The position numbers and the translations under genes were made by a program. This document shows positions 35,903 through 47,987 of a stretch of DNA of 64,000 bases, piece by piece; positions within the stretch are counted from its first letter, which is position 1, and each line of letters begins with the position of its first letter. The notes beneath the pieces were generated by a model, which had not been told where the DNA came from, searched no databases, and saw nothing but the letters and a program-made list of their open reading frames with translations. Location of the stretch: positions 4,588,001 to 4,652,000 of the forward strand of contig JBLDXI010000015.1 in the NCBI GenBank assembly GCA_047495785.1. Reading direction: 5' to 3'. Source of the stretch: Lepidodermella squamata. Taxonomy: Eukaryota > Gastrotricha.

Positions 35903-37793
35903 ATGACGGAGGTGGAGATTTCTCTATGTGTTCGCGTCGTCGGCGAACTTTTCGGCCCACTCTGCTCCAAAGTCTGCTATCATTTATTGAAAGAAGGCGA
36001 ACTGCCTTGTGCATTGCTCAAAAAATTCACGTCATTCTCAGCTGAAGAAATCAGACGAAGCTTAGCTGTGTTACTCCACAACCGCATAGTTTCAGTGATA
36101 CCAGGAAAAAGTGAGCTCTGAAAAGAAATCAGAAATAATTCGTAAAATTTGTAATTTCCAAGTGACCATGTATAACTGCAACGTTCACAGCGCGCTGTCG
36201 TTTTGTTTCTACAAGTACTACATTGCCCTGGTGAAGAAAATCTACGGCGACGTTTGCGAACTGGTTGTCGAAGAACTGCTCTTCATGGGCCAAATGACCT
36301 TCCTCGAGTGTGTCGAACGCACTGTCAAGCGGTACAACGCTGTAGTCGACCCGGAAGAAGCGCTATCTGTCGAACGTGTCAAAGACAAATTCACCGTGCT
36401 GTTGCGCGAGGGCATCATCGTTCAAGTCGTTGGCAATAACAGCGGTGGCGTCATCGAGCAGCAGTCGGCAGCGAACCAACCAGCTCAATCGTCGAAAACA
36501 GCGTCGGAAGATACAACCAGCATTGAATCAATTTTCGAGCAAACAAGTAATTTTCATGGAGTATTTCAATTTTTGTAAAGGATTTTTCTCCAGCCCGGAG
36601 AAAGAGATTCAGGCGCGATGGTCGAGGCGCGGCGAATGAGGAGCCCGATAATGTCGAGTCTCTGAAACGGGTTCGTGTCGAAGACCCGGATATCGGCCTC
36701 TACTACGGCGTGGGTCATACGTTGTTAGCTCGTCTCTTCGCCGAAGACTTTTTGATTCGGCTAGCGAGTGATTTCTACGACTCCGGAGCTGGCCGTGTCC
36801 TCTCCGCGATGTTTCGTATTGTTCGCAAGAAGCTGAACCAAATGGCAGGGCCGCAACCCGGTTGGGGCGGCCTGCCGTCAGTCGCTGCGTTCATCGAAGA
36901 CGTTTCGAGCGGTAAACTGCCGATTGGACCGAACGATATCGTGAAAGAGGTCAACGCGAAAAGCGCTTCCGCCAACTCGGCATCGTCTAGTCAACCCGAA
37001 ATGCCGCTTGTAACAGTTCAGCAGTATCTTTCGCTGTTGAGCGGCAAATTCAGCCCTGTCAAATTTATTTCAAAAATCGGAGAAAATACGTATGGTTGTG
37101 ATATGCAGCTAGCATTTCGCGGCATTTGCCAACGCAGCGTCGAAAACGTGATCGAGTACCGCTACGGCGTGAAAAGTCTTCGCATATTCAGAATGATCTT
37201 CCTTAACGAGTTCTGTGATCAAAAACAGGTTACAGAATTTTCCTGAAATTGATTAATTTTATTTGCAATTTTTTTGTTTTAAGATGGAGCAGACAGTTCT
37301 TATGCCTGTGAAAGAATGCCGAGAGCGGTTATACAATTTGATGTCGAATGGCTTTGTTGTGGTTCGAGAGGGTGTCTCGCTGAGTGGCGGGGGATCTGCG
37401 TCGGCTGGAGCCGGGGCTCGTTTTGGCACGGGGCGTGGCGGCGCTGCGATGGCCTATACCGTCGAGATGGATCGAGTATCTCGAATGCTACTGGAATGGA
37501 CTAAAAAAGCGCTGTTGAACTGTATAGTTCGTCGCGAGTTTGAAGTTCTGAGTAACAAGCGTATAATCGACCGTGAAAAACGCGTCATCGATCTGATGTC
37601 GACGATGGAGGAGGGCGAGCATTCGGCGGAGGATCGGGCCGCTCTCGAAGAAATGCTGCCACCGGCCGAGCGGCAACAAGCCGCTGCTATCCGCAAATGC
37701 GTTTTCAAACTCGAAAACGCGGAATGTCAACTAGTCGAATCGTTGTTCATATTTGAAACTGCTGCGAGGCTTTACAAAAATCACGCGTTTTAG
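35903..37793 (+). CDS. POLR3C: DNA-directed RNA polymerase III subunit RPC3
   Basis: Four exons, 35903-36110, 36163-36546, 36594-37228 and 37284-37793, give 578 aa (human 534). The N-terminus MTEVEISLC matches the human MTQAEIKLC start. Conserved winged-helix blocks follow: LVVEELLFMGQMT, a basic linker with RRKRFRRD and LKRVRVEDPDIGLYY, then VENVIEYRYGVKSLRIFRMI, EFCDQKQMEQTVLMPVKEC and the C-terminal RVIDLMSTMEEG and MLPPAERQQAAAIRKCVFKLENAE. RPC3 is part of the RPC3/RPC6/RPC7 subcomplex that opens promoters for tRNA and 5S transcription in the nucleus. A Gly/Ala-rich insert (GGGSASAGAGARFGTG) near residue 440 is not in the human protein. The gene ends only 80 bp before the SPRTN ATG. Confidence 0.92.
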
Positions 37794-37873
37794 TTTCATT
37801 GTTCCTTTTTTTGAGTGTGCAAAACTACTGCTGAATGAAAACAAATGAATTATATTTAGGTAGGTTTTATTTT

Positions 37874-39502
37874 ATGGCAAGTTATTGGGGTGCATTCAGC
37901 GACGACGAATCTGTCGATGCTGAAATTTTGAAGGCTATTTCCAAGTCCGAAAGTGGCGAGTTCATTTCCGATGACCAATTTGCGCTGTCTCTTCAGTGGG
38001 AAGAACTGAATGGAGCGAGCGAGAGCAGCAATGACAAATCGAAAAGCACGTTTGTTATCGAGTACGGCGACACGTTGGCCGATGAAGATGGTTTCGAGGT
38101 TATGCCAACGCCGAGTCAAACCTCGATGCCGAAATATGACGATTCGATGTCATCTTCCATAGCGCTATCCGACCCGCAATGGGAGTTGATTGACCCTACG
38201 CCTAATATTCACACGCTATTCATCGAATTCAACAAACGATTTTTCTGGGATAAACTCGGCGCTGTTGAAATTGGGTGGAGCAAGCGAATGACGACTTGCG
38301 CCGGAATTTGTTACTACTCAGGCAGCAGGTCGGGTTACTGCCGAATCGGTCTAAGCGAGCCGTTGCTGAAACTCCGAGCCCGCAAAGAATTATGCGAGAC
38401 ACTGCTTCACGAAATGATTCATGCCTATTTGTTTGTGACTAACAATAACATAGATCATGACGGGCACGGGGGCGAGTTTCATAAGCACATGTATCGGATA
38501 AATCAGGCAACTGGTCTTGCGATCAGTGTGTACCACACCTTCCACGACGAAGTTGCGCATTACAAACGGCACTGGTGGCGATGTGATGGTCCGTGTCGCA
38601 ACAGGCCGCCGTTTAATGGCTACGTGAAACGGGCTTCGAACCGGGCGCCGAGCAAACACGACACGTGGTGGGCGGCGCATGAGCGGAGTTGCGGCGGGAA
38701 ATTTATCAAGGTCAAAGAACCGGAGGAGTACACTGAAAAACAAAAGAAATTGCAGGCTAAAAAGGAAGCGGCGTTATCTGGCTCTCAAACTTCGATATCG
38801 AAAACTGCTAAACCGAAAAATGTGAGAGAAAAAAAAATCTTTTTCGTGACCTAATTAACAACTCTAATTTTTTTAAAGGGCGCTGTGTCTGGAAAGGATA
38901 TTCGTAATTTATGGTCGAATTCCGCAGGAACTTCGTCATCGCCATCTCCTTCTCCTTCGCCGGTCCCTTCGTCGTCTCTTTCGCAGATAGTAATCAGCAA
39001 ACCACCTCCAAAAACAACAAAACCTCCGCCATCTAACAAAACGGACTTCGGCGCCGATATTCGAAATTTTATCTCAGGAAGCTCATCGCAGCCTTCGATT
39101 TCAACCCAATCGAATTCTTCACGGGTTCCAATATCTTTCACCCAGCCGACTTCATCCCATTCCAAAACTACCTCTCAACATGAGATTTCGAGTACTCCTG
39201 TCGATGTAGATCTTTCTAGTAAAGCAACAACTTCGTCAGACGCAGTATTGAACTCTGGCTCTTACTTGCGGAGGATAATCGAGGAAAACCGGCGGCTTCG
39301 AGGTCTCGATCCTTTGCCGGCGCCATCCACCTCAAAATCGCCGGTGAAAGCAATAAGCCAGCCGGTTATTGTTCTGGACGATTCGAGTTCAAGCAGTTCA
39401 ACCGGATATCGGGAGACTACAGTAGCATGTCCTGTCTGCGGGATAAACGTGTCTGAAGCTTCAATTAACTTGCATTTGGATAACTGTCTTTCGAACTCTT
39501 AA
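37874..39502 (+). CDS. SPRTN: SprT-like DNA-protein crosslink protease Spartan
   Basis: Exons 37874-38821 and 38879-39502 encode 523 aa (human 489). The SprT metalloprotease domain is nearly complete: WELIDPTPNIHTLFIEFN, MTTCAGICYY, LSEPLLKLRARKELCETLL, and the zinc motif HEMIHAYLFVTNNN at about residue 179. HGGEF follows, then YHTFHDEV and the zinc-ribbon part with HWWRCDGPC and CGGKFIKVKEPE. After a Ser-rich region with an SHP-like p97-binding motif (VSGKDIRNL), the C-terminus holds a UBZ4 zinc finger with C-x2-C and H-x3-C (CPVCGI, HLDNC). Spartan is a nuclear, DNA-activated protease that removes DNA-protein crosslinks at replication forks. All key residues are present. TATTTAG ends 14 nt before the ATG. 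Confidence 0.95.
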
Positions 39503-39771
39503 AACAAAAGTTGAAACTTTCTCATTTTTTTACTAGTTGAAAATAAATTTTGTTGCCATGTGCGATGGATAAATAAAACTCGAATGATTAGTTGCATATT
39601 TACATTTTATTGTACGAGACCTCGATTAGGATGGTTGTAAGGTCATGAGTTTATAGAAACGTTTAGCAATTTGCATCATGTGGATCATGATTCAAAATCA
39701 CTCGGATTATGAAAAAATTGTGAAGAATAAATGAAAAATATGTGAAAAAATCAGTCAGTGAAATAGGTTTT

Positions 39772-42549
39772 TCAGGCCGATTCAACATCAGCTGAAGCCT
39801 CCTCCTCGAGCTTGCTTTTGATCGGGTGAATGCGGCGCAGGCGACCGATGCGAATCAGCAGAAGAAAGTAGCCGATCAGGCGAAATCCAACAAGTAGAAC
39901 AGCTAGAGAAACGAAATTGCGCAAATGGTTGTCCTAAATTAAAAAAATGTAATTCAAAGTTACAGAAATTTATGAGACGCAAACAAACAATGCTGTAACT
40001 GAGGCTCGTGAGAACTTCTTCGCCGTTGTGGAAGCACCTTGTCGAAAATCCAACTTCGCTAGCGGTCGTAGCGTTCAAAGTAGAGTTGTCTTTGTGCCAG
40101 GATGGCGATGATGTCGTGAACTCGCATCTTCGAATTTATTGGTGATATTAATTTGAAAATCTCGAAAGATGATTACCCGATGTTGCCGAAATTGTGCCAC
40201 TGGTTTACGACCAAAATTTCATTTGCATACTTGAACCATGACAGATGAGCCAACCAAACAAAATAGACCGGAATAGACCTTGGCAATGAGGGGAAAATAA
40301 ACTTTCGAACAATAACGTATCATTTTAAGATATTACGCATCATTCAGCATGAAACCAGAGAACAGCATGAGTGGAACGATAATAGGGCTGGCAATAACTG
40401 TTGCAACCGACACATCACCAGCAGCCGCTGAAATGAAGTAACCTGGGAGAAATTGCAATTTAAGGTAGAAATATACTAGAAAACTTAATTTTGTTACCGA
40501 AAGAAACAACAACGTGGGTCAGGTAGACGATAGTAGCTACAAAGATGAAGAAGGCTTCAACGTCAAACTTCATTCCGACCATCCAGTACAAGATCTGAAC
40601 ATAATCACGTTTCCTTTTCTAATTAAGGTTGCTAGTAATATAGAATTAATTACCGTTGCAAAGATAATAGGCATGAAGGTGAATTGAGCAACATCGGCCA
40701 GCATTTTCGTCACATAGTAAATGCACGTGCTGTACATTCCGGCATGGTGTTCGCGTTTCACAATTGGAATATCTCTAGGGAAAGTCTAATCGACAAGAAT
40801 TCCTTGATACTTGAACCTAAACAATTTAGATGATATATGAACTCACACTGAAAACTGAGTAGGCATTTCCGAAAGTAGAGTTCGTGATGATGAGAAATAT
40901 CGCACCGTTGATATTTTGCACGCCCTTCTGATCGTTGTCCTGACGGAAGTAGAGAAACCCTTGAGCCAACAAAAAAGAAGCAATCAAATACCAAAAGGCA
41001 CTGTAGATTAATTACCAGTAAACAGGGCGATGATCAGTGTTTGACAGAGTCGTGCGATGATTATGCCCCGATCGCGGTAAGACGAAATGGAAGCCCTGTA
41101 AAATCACAGCAGTTCTCATATTGTAAACGCCAACATTACAAAATCCAACCGCCATAAACACAGTCGAAACTGATTCCAGGCACCGGTTTTATAGTCAGAA
41201 GCTGTTGGTACCGAGACCAAGTCAGCAGTCAAGGGCGACTATAGACAGAGGAAAATCAAACATTTTCTCCCGTAATTCATTGGATAGGTCTTACATTTGA
41301 ATGAATTTCGGCTTTTTCCAAAATCTCTTGCTCGCCTTTACCTTTCGACGTCGCGAAGGCATCGCACAGTTTCTCGACTTTTTCACGGCTCTCGAGCTCT
41401 TGGCCCGGCGGTATCGCGATGGCATTGATGTAGAAGTCCGCCTTAAAACAATGAAATTGTTCATTCCCATTTTCATGTTGAGATTCCTCTTACAGGGTTA
41501 AAATTTGCCGGGCAAACCATTCCTGCCCCGGCGAAAAATTCCCTCGCACCGGTAGCTGAGCCCATGTAAACAACTTTGCCGTTGGAAAGAAGCAGAAGGC
41601 TAAAAATCGGTATTGATCAGGTAAGATTGCGGCATAATTAAAAATCAAGAGCGAACTTGTCAAACATGGCGAAAATCTGCGATGAAGGCTGATGGATTGT
41701 GCACAAAATAGTCTTGCCCGCGTCGGCCATTGTCTTCAGCGTTTGCACAACGTTTTCAGCCATGAAGGAATCAAGGCCAGATGTGGGTTCGTCGCAAAAC
41801 ATAAGCGAAGGATTGGTCAAGACCTAAAAAGGTTTCGTTATTTTTGTTATTTATTGGGACATCGCAAAGAGACGACATCGATTTAACGAACCTCCGAAGC
41901 AAAAGATAAACGCTTGCGTTCACCGCCGGAAATAGCCTTGATTTTGTTAGGCTCTCCGATAGGCGTATCGGCGCATTTGACCAAGCTCAGTTCATTGATC
42001 ACTTCATCGATGCGCTGATTTCGAGCAGACTCGCTCACCTCCCCATCCATTCTGAGCATTGCCTGTACAATTATGTTGGAAAAGCGCATCGGAAAATTTG
42101 CTAAGAAAATATTACTTGAAACCAAAGATGCTCTCGAACTGTAAGGCAACCAAAAAATAAGTCGTCTTGCTGAACATATGCGGAAATTCTAGCTATTTCG
42201 CCGCCAATCGGTTGGCCGTTAACACGAACAGTACCCGATACTTTCAAATCAGAGCCGAAGCGATGCGTCAGGGCGTTCAGTAAGGTGGTCTTGCCCGAGC
42301 CGCTAGCTCCCATTATTGCCAACAATGCGCCCGGCTGAGCAACTCCGGATACTGAAAGGGAATCAAGAAGTTTTGAAAGAAAAAGCGTTTTTCATTAATA
42401 CCATTGCTCAATATCGTGATGCCTTCGGTCGATTTGCGCGTAAAACACGGTTTTTTCGGCGGCAATGAAACACTCAAATCGTGCCAGCTCAGTGTGACAC
42501 TCGGAGAGAGCTTCGATGATATATTGATTTGCTCTGGCGAGTCAAGCAT
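39772..42549 (-). CDS. White-type ABCG half transporter
   Basis: Fifteen exons (minus): 42549-42402, 42351-42116, 42062-41892, 41823-41657, 41599-41494, 41441-41295, 41238-41150, 41095-41016, 40959-40849, 40772-40654, 40594-40498, 40442-40337, 40278-40177, 40127-39989 and 39933-39772. They join in frame to 659 aa (Drosophila White 687). The N-terminal ATPase domain has Walker [10 protein letters not shown], signature [11 protein letters not shown], Walker [13 protein letters not shown] and the switch region CTIHQPSS. The membrane part follows with [31 protein letters not shown] and a Cys-containing extracellular loop before the last helix. These proteins dimerise and carry pigment precursors, tryptophan derivatives or lipids. 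The exon 9/10 junction (40849/40772) is the least certain. It converges on SPRTN with 269 bp between stops. Confidence 0.9.
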
Positions 42550-43140
42550 TTTCGATAAGCATGCAGAACCTCAACCCACAATTCGTGGCACAAGACGAAA
42601 TAATTGTGATAAAAGATGACCTTTGTAGTGCGAGGGAGCAATAAAATTCTGGCGGCTTGATGCGCAATTAGAGTAGTAATAAAATTAACCTTGTTGAGGT
42701 CATGACGCCGTCATGAAACACAACTCGACATTGATGGCACTCAGGAAGCAATTAGGGCTGTGTGTTTAACTTTTATTGACAACAAACCAGGACGGTTGCG
42801 CAATGGGTATTATGCTTCGGGAGAAGAATTTGGGGCCGAGATTCAACACAGGGGCTCTGATGCAATCGGAACTATCAAAATCTTATTTTATTTTGACGTG
42901 AAACTGAAAGAATTTTACCAAAAATAGGTAACTCCGTTGCTGCGTATAGTTGTTTTTTTTACCGGTCACAGCTTCAATCCCCGACGCGGTAAAACTCACC
43001 AGGTGCACCCTAAGTTTGTTGTTGTTGTGTTTTTATTTCAAGGATGTAATATTTGTCAAAAATAAAATGGGTATGGAGTTATTTAAAATAACAAAACTAG
43101 ACTAATATATCAGGTACAAGAAAGGAGACGTGTGTTGAGC
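42550..43140. other. Intergenic, no gene recognised
   Basis: About 600 bp between the ABCG start and the next minus-strand gene. No coding signal or structured RNA seen. Confidence 0.5.
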
Positions 43141-43172
43141 AATATTATCGATGTGTCACATACTGCCAGCTT

Positions 43173-43943
43173 TTAGCCACGCCAGAAGTCGCGACCGATG
43201 CGGCATCCAGGTGAAGCTGCGTTGGGGTCAAGGTCGACCAAACGATAGTCTTGCAGCTCCTCGGCACAGATGTATCGCCCAGCAACAGTTAGAGTAGTCC
43301 AAAGGCCGATGCCTAGAATGATGGCGCTGACGGCGAGGCCTATTGAGCATTTGTACCGTCGAATAACACCTTGTCTTGTGAGATATTGCGGTGGGGTTTG
43401 ACATGCCAAAACGGCAGCTGGTATTGCAAGGGGCAGAAACATTATTAGCACGGAAATGGCTGACATTGCGATGGCTACGGATTGCAGTTTGGTCATCAGC
43501 TCACGCTCCCGTTGTCGCGTCTTGTACTTATCTAGAGCTGGCATTAACGAAGCTCGATGCTTCTTTAAATCCTGCTTGATCAATGGCCGATTTTTCGATT
43601 GTAGTTTCACCTGATGGTCAGTGACGATTCGAACCGGAGGTACGTGCAGTGCTTCATTACTCCCATCATTTTGATCTGGCTCGGCTTGATTTGAGTTAGC
43701 TGTTGAACGGGCTAAAGAATCGCTGTAGTCTTCGTTGGGCTGGGGTTGATCATCGAATGAGGCGATCGGTACTTGGAAATTCGAACTTCCGCCAGATTCG
43801 ACGCTTCTAGCTTTCGTTAAAGGCTTGCTCTCAACGACATTTCCGCTCGTTACCGAAATTTGGCTTAACGCTGGGCTGTAATGACCCGCTGATGCAGATC
43901 GAGCTGATAAGGCCTGTTGTAGGTCTTTCAAATTGGCGTACAT
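43173..43943 (-). CDS. Uncharacterised two-TM protein, possibly CD225/dispanin-like
   Basis: One uninterrupted frame of 256 codons on the minus strand. The first ~150 residues are hydrophilic and rich in S, Q and N. Two hydrophobic helices follow: IAMSAISVLIMFLPLAIPAA and SIGLAVSAIILGIGLWTTLT, separated by a short loop with Cys and basic residues (ACQTPPQYLTRQGVIRRYK). The tail is short and Cys-containing. The layout of a polar N-terminus plus two C-terminal helices, and the LPLAIPAAVLACQT segment, resemble dispanin (CD225) proteins, but I would not name the family with certainty. Codon use is consistent with a real gene. The lack of introns is unusual here. Confidence 0.6.
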   Translation of the reverse strand: MYANLKDLQQALSARSASAGHYSPALSQISVTSGNVVESKPLTKARSVESGGSSNFQVPIASFDDQPQPNEDYSDSLARSTANSNQAEPDQNDGSNEALHVPPVRIVTDHQVKLQSKNRPLIKQDLKKHRASLMPALDKYKTRQRERELMTKLQSVAIAMSAISVLIMFLPLAIPAAVLACQTPPQYLTRQGVIRRYKCSIGLAVSAIILGIGLWTTLTVAGRYICAEELQDYRLVDLDPNAASPGCRIGRDFWRG

Positions 43944-45600
43944 GCAAAAATCTTACACCTTGCTCAACTCCTAGAATGAAGCAGTGATTTCATTACTCGT
44001 TTATTTACAGCGCTATATTTACGATGAGGAGGTATTGCTTATTTATAAACGCGGCAACTATAATACATTCAGTTTAACAAAACGCAATGCGCAGAGCAGG
44101 TATACCTGCATGCTGTGCGGTTGCATGCTATTTTTCCGCTCCACTTGAAATCACGATTCTAATATTACCTGTGCGTTTTATTATACGGCGGGCAGCGATT
44201 CGATAGTCGCGTGGCGAAAAAACAAGTCACGGCGCTATTATTCTACATATCCTTCCATTACAGTGAGCATATTTATTTATTTGTTTACACCCTAAAATTA
44301 TTCACCTTGCGAACAATTACCACCTTTTCAGCAACATTAAGCAACGTAAAAAATTGATCTTTCAGTTTTTAAATCTGCCGTTGGAACACAAAACCCTGGA
44401 AATATATATCCTCTAACCAACGAACACAACAAAAAGTAACGATTCTTTTCCTCTCCTTCATGCCGTGAGGCGTACAATAAACAGCTGAGGGAATGCTTGG
44501 CCCCGCCCAGCTATGAAGGTGCCCAAGAAAGCCATTGGCATAACTTTCGAAGGCCCCCAACTGCAGCCATTTGCTGAACTTCGAATGTTCCGTGGTCAGT
44601 GATTACGGCCGGGACGTTACGCATCAAGCAACAGTTCCTGAAGTTGGATATTTTGGAAAATGTTTTACGCGGGATTTTTATGTGTCCTTGCAATTTTCAT
44701 TGTCTCAAAATTGTTGGAGCCTCGCGCCGAAAAATTGAAGAATTTTCGCGAACTAAGCGACTGTTCTGCAACAAATTTTGAAGTATAGTGCGATATTTAC
44801 GGGCACCGTGGTTCGCGCTCTATAGGAGATAGCGCGCTTGGACTTGGCCTCATTTCGAGATCATCGATTTTTTCCTTAGCAGCTTTGATGCCGCCATTTT
44901 AGCCGCTGCATGCACCGATGGCTGAGTGATGGATTCAACTGAAAGAACTCGCTGCATTTGATTATAGCTTGTGAAGATAATATAGCCGTTAAAAAATCAA
45001 TTCACAACAGAATAGATGTTTTATTATTTCTCTTTCGCACTTGCATAAGAATAGTAGTAACATTTTAATAATATTCATTAGTATAAAGCCAATAACATGT
45101 AATTTTTTAGCCGCAAGTTCCGAAAATAACCATAGACAACCATAATCGTGGAAAAATTGAAGAGACAATCACTATCCAGACGTGCGTGAGACGCTAGTTT
45201 GACCCACGCGGTGAACCACCGAGTAACCATAAAAGCCGCGGATTGCACGAGGAGCTCTATAACGATGTTACAAATACGTATTTAGGGCGCACAAATTCAA
45301 CAATCACAGTTTTCTTCATCCATCGAAATGGCTAAACGACGATACGACGGGGGCAGTTTTAGTGTCAATTTCATAGCTCGAAAAAGCGGCGGCGGATGTG
45401 AACATAAATAGCGGCGAAGGCTAGAAAGTTCAATTGCGCAATGTTTTGACTAAAGTTTTTCATCAATGATTTGTGCACACCGATTTTAATACCGCTGAAA
45501 AGCACGCTTGAATTAATTCAAGGTCAATTAAATAGATAAAAATTGTCAAGTTATATATAGGTCGCATCGATTCAAGTCGAATTGAACAAGCAAACACAGG
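43944..45600. other. Intergenic, no gene recognised
   Basis: About 1.65 kb, AT-rich, between the two-TM gene and the NSF 3' end. Short frames near 44369-44780 on both strands show no recognisable domain. Confidence 0.5.
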
Positions 45601-45618
45601 GCTAGTGGTTGGCGCCAA

Positions 45619-47965
45619 TCAAACTCGTAAGGCTCCTTCGTCCTCGAGGGCGACCTCGAAAACGACAGCTCGTTGGTCGGGCGGCGCTTGCTTGGCACGC
45701 TCGGCAAGGTCAATGAGCCGTTTGATACCGATCCAGATGCGAGCCCGCGACGGATTGTCAACCGAGGTCGCTTCGGTGAGACGGCCGTTGATGTATTCGA
45801 GCTCACGCGGCGTGAAACAATCGAGATTTTCAAGTGTTGTAATGACTTGGTCAGCCGCCTAAAATAAAATCGAATACAATCAATTTATAAATCTAAAAGC
45901 GTCAACTTACCGTGATATTGGGCGTGCCAATGACGCTGGAGAAGACACCAGAGAGGCCGAGATCATCGAGGACTTGCTTGGACGCAGTAGTGGCAATGAC
46001 AAGAAGGCGGCGATTGTGCGGTGCCGGCTCTTTCAGCAGCACCTTGAGCGCTTGCAAAACCAGGTTGGAGTAGCGAGGGCCGATCGGCGCGTAGTCAAGC
46101 AGCGTCTCAATGTCATCGAGAACAATGCAGCTGAGTGCCGATTTGTGCGCGTCGTCGAAGGCCTTTTTGATGGCAAGGCACTTGGCGCTTTCGTGATGCC
46201 CGACCATGGTGCGCGGCGTGCACATGCGAACGAACGGAAATCCGGCCCGGCGAGCAATTTCGCCAGCCAGCGCCGATTTGCCGCAAGCCTCCGGTCCGGA
46301 CAGCAGAATCGACGCCAGACGAGTGCGATCTGAACCACGCACTTGCGCAACAATTAGCTCGGCCGTGTCGAGTACGCGCTTGACAGGGTCGCCCCAAATG
46401 ACAATACCGTTAGGTGCCAAGTCCTGGAATACGTCATCCGATGTCCCGAAAGCTGGTTTTATATCGTTTTCCAGCGCGTATTCAAAATCTTCGCGGGTAA
46501 CCATCAAATTGTCACCGGCGTTATCGTTGAGTTGTATTTTGTTCGAAGCCTTGATCAAGCGGTTCATAGCGGTGAAAGTAGCCGCTCGGACGAGACCTTC
46601 GATCTCGGCGCCGCTAAAATTCCGCGTCCGCTTCGCTAGCTCAGTCAGCTGAATTTCCGACGCCAGCTTTTTGTTCTCCTTCAACAAATTCGTGTGAATG
46701 TTCAAGATTTGAAGACGGCCCGCTTCATCGGGCAAGCTGATCTCCATCTTGACCTCAAGACGGCCCGGGCGAAGCAGCGCCTCGTCGATCATGTCGAGAC
46801 GATTTGTCATGCCGATGACTAGAATGTTGTTCAACTGCTCAACACCGTCGATTTTCGCGAGTAGCTGGTTGACAACGGTATCGTGAACCGACGTCGAACC
46901 GGCGACTGAGCCACGGGCCTTACAAATGGCGTCGATTTCGTCGAAAATAATGATGTGAAGGGCGGAGTGAATACCAAGTCGCTTCTCCTCCTCTTCGGCC
47001 TCCGCAAACAATTTACGAACGTTTGACTCAGACTCGCCGACGTATTTGTCCAAAATTTGAGGACCGCTAATAATTTTAGGCTCACGAGCGTTCAGCATTT
47101 TGGAAATTTGACGTGCCATCAAGGTTTTGCCGGTACCAGGAGGACCGTACAACAGAATGCCGCGGACGTGCTTTAACCCCAACTGTTGAACAAGTTCGGG
47201 AGGGAAAACACGGCTGGCAAAAGCGCGACGGAAAATACCGGCGAATTCACGATCAAGACCTCCGATTCCCATTTTAGTGAAGTCCCAATCTGGGGAAATG
47301 ATGGAGTGCTGAGCCGATTTACCTTTAGCCTTGCCGATAAGGGCCAGAGACGCGTTTTCCGAACGCTCAAACGTAATGATGGTGTTGCCCATAATAAGCC
47401 CCACGTGGGTCAAGTGCGTTTTTGGTTCATTTGGGTCGCTCAAGTCGAGCGCATGCATCTCCTTGACGGTGGCAAGCATTGTTTTGTCCTTTTTCTCTGG
47501 AAATTGGTAAGCAAGAAACTCGCCGGCTGTGAAAGCGCGGTTGCGAAACTGGCTGAGGAAGTCCATGGCCATTTTTTCAGTATCGAATTGATCTACAGGT
47601 TGATTTGTATTGTTGGCTCGTTTCTGTAACAAATCAACCTCGATAGATAGGCTTTGCAAGCGCTGCTGCAATTGAGCGGGTGCAAGTTGAATTTCTTGAT
47701 TCAACGATAAGTTTGCCCATTTTCGCTGCAATGCGCCAACTCCTAGCATGCCGCGAGCTACGTCTTTGTGCGAAACCACAGTGAACATGTAGCTTTGACC
47801 GGGTGATACGAGCATGTTAACATGTCGGAACTGCTCGGCGTTCCAATCTTGAGGATTGACGACAATGCAGTTGGTCAGGGTCAACTCATCGGTGGGAATT
47901 TTAGAAACTTTCAGCTTGATACTACCCATCGGTTGGGCTGGCATGTTCCGAGGCGGAGCTGCCAT
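45619..47965 (-). CDS. NSF: Vesicle-fusing ATPase NSF
   Basis: Exons 47965-45911 and 45858-45619 (minus) encode 764 aa, close to the ~745 aa of animal NSF. The N domain begins MAAPPRNMPAQP and includes LTNCIVVNP. Domain D1 has Walker A GPPGTGKT at residues 274-281, Walker B IIIFDEIDAIC and the second region of homology MTNRLDMIDEALLRPGRLE. Domain D2 has GPEACGKSALAGEIA and LSCIVLDDIETLLDY. The last exon supplies the NSF C-terminus (FTPRELEYINGRL). NSF hexamers use ATP and alpha-SNAP to take apart SNARE complexes after fusion. The start at 47965 matches the family; an upstream in-frame extension crosses a TTTTTTCTAG acceptor-like site ending 22 nt before the ATG. Confidence 0.96.
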
Positions 47966-47987
47966 TTCACTCACTTTGATTAATTTA

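Noticed and set aside
40200-40280. Apparent frameshift in the ABCG gene before [11 protein letters not shown]
   Set aside because: Re-reading the minus strand showed four bases I had skipped (TTGG); the frame is continuous and matches White-type proteins.
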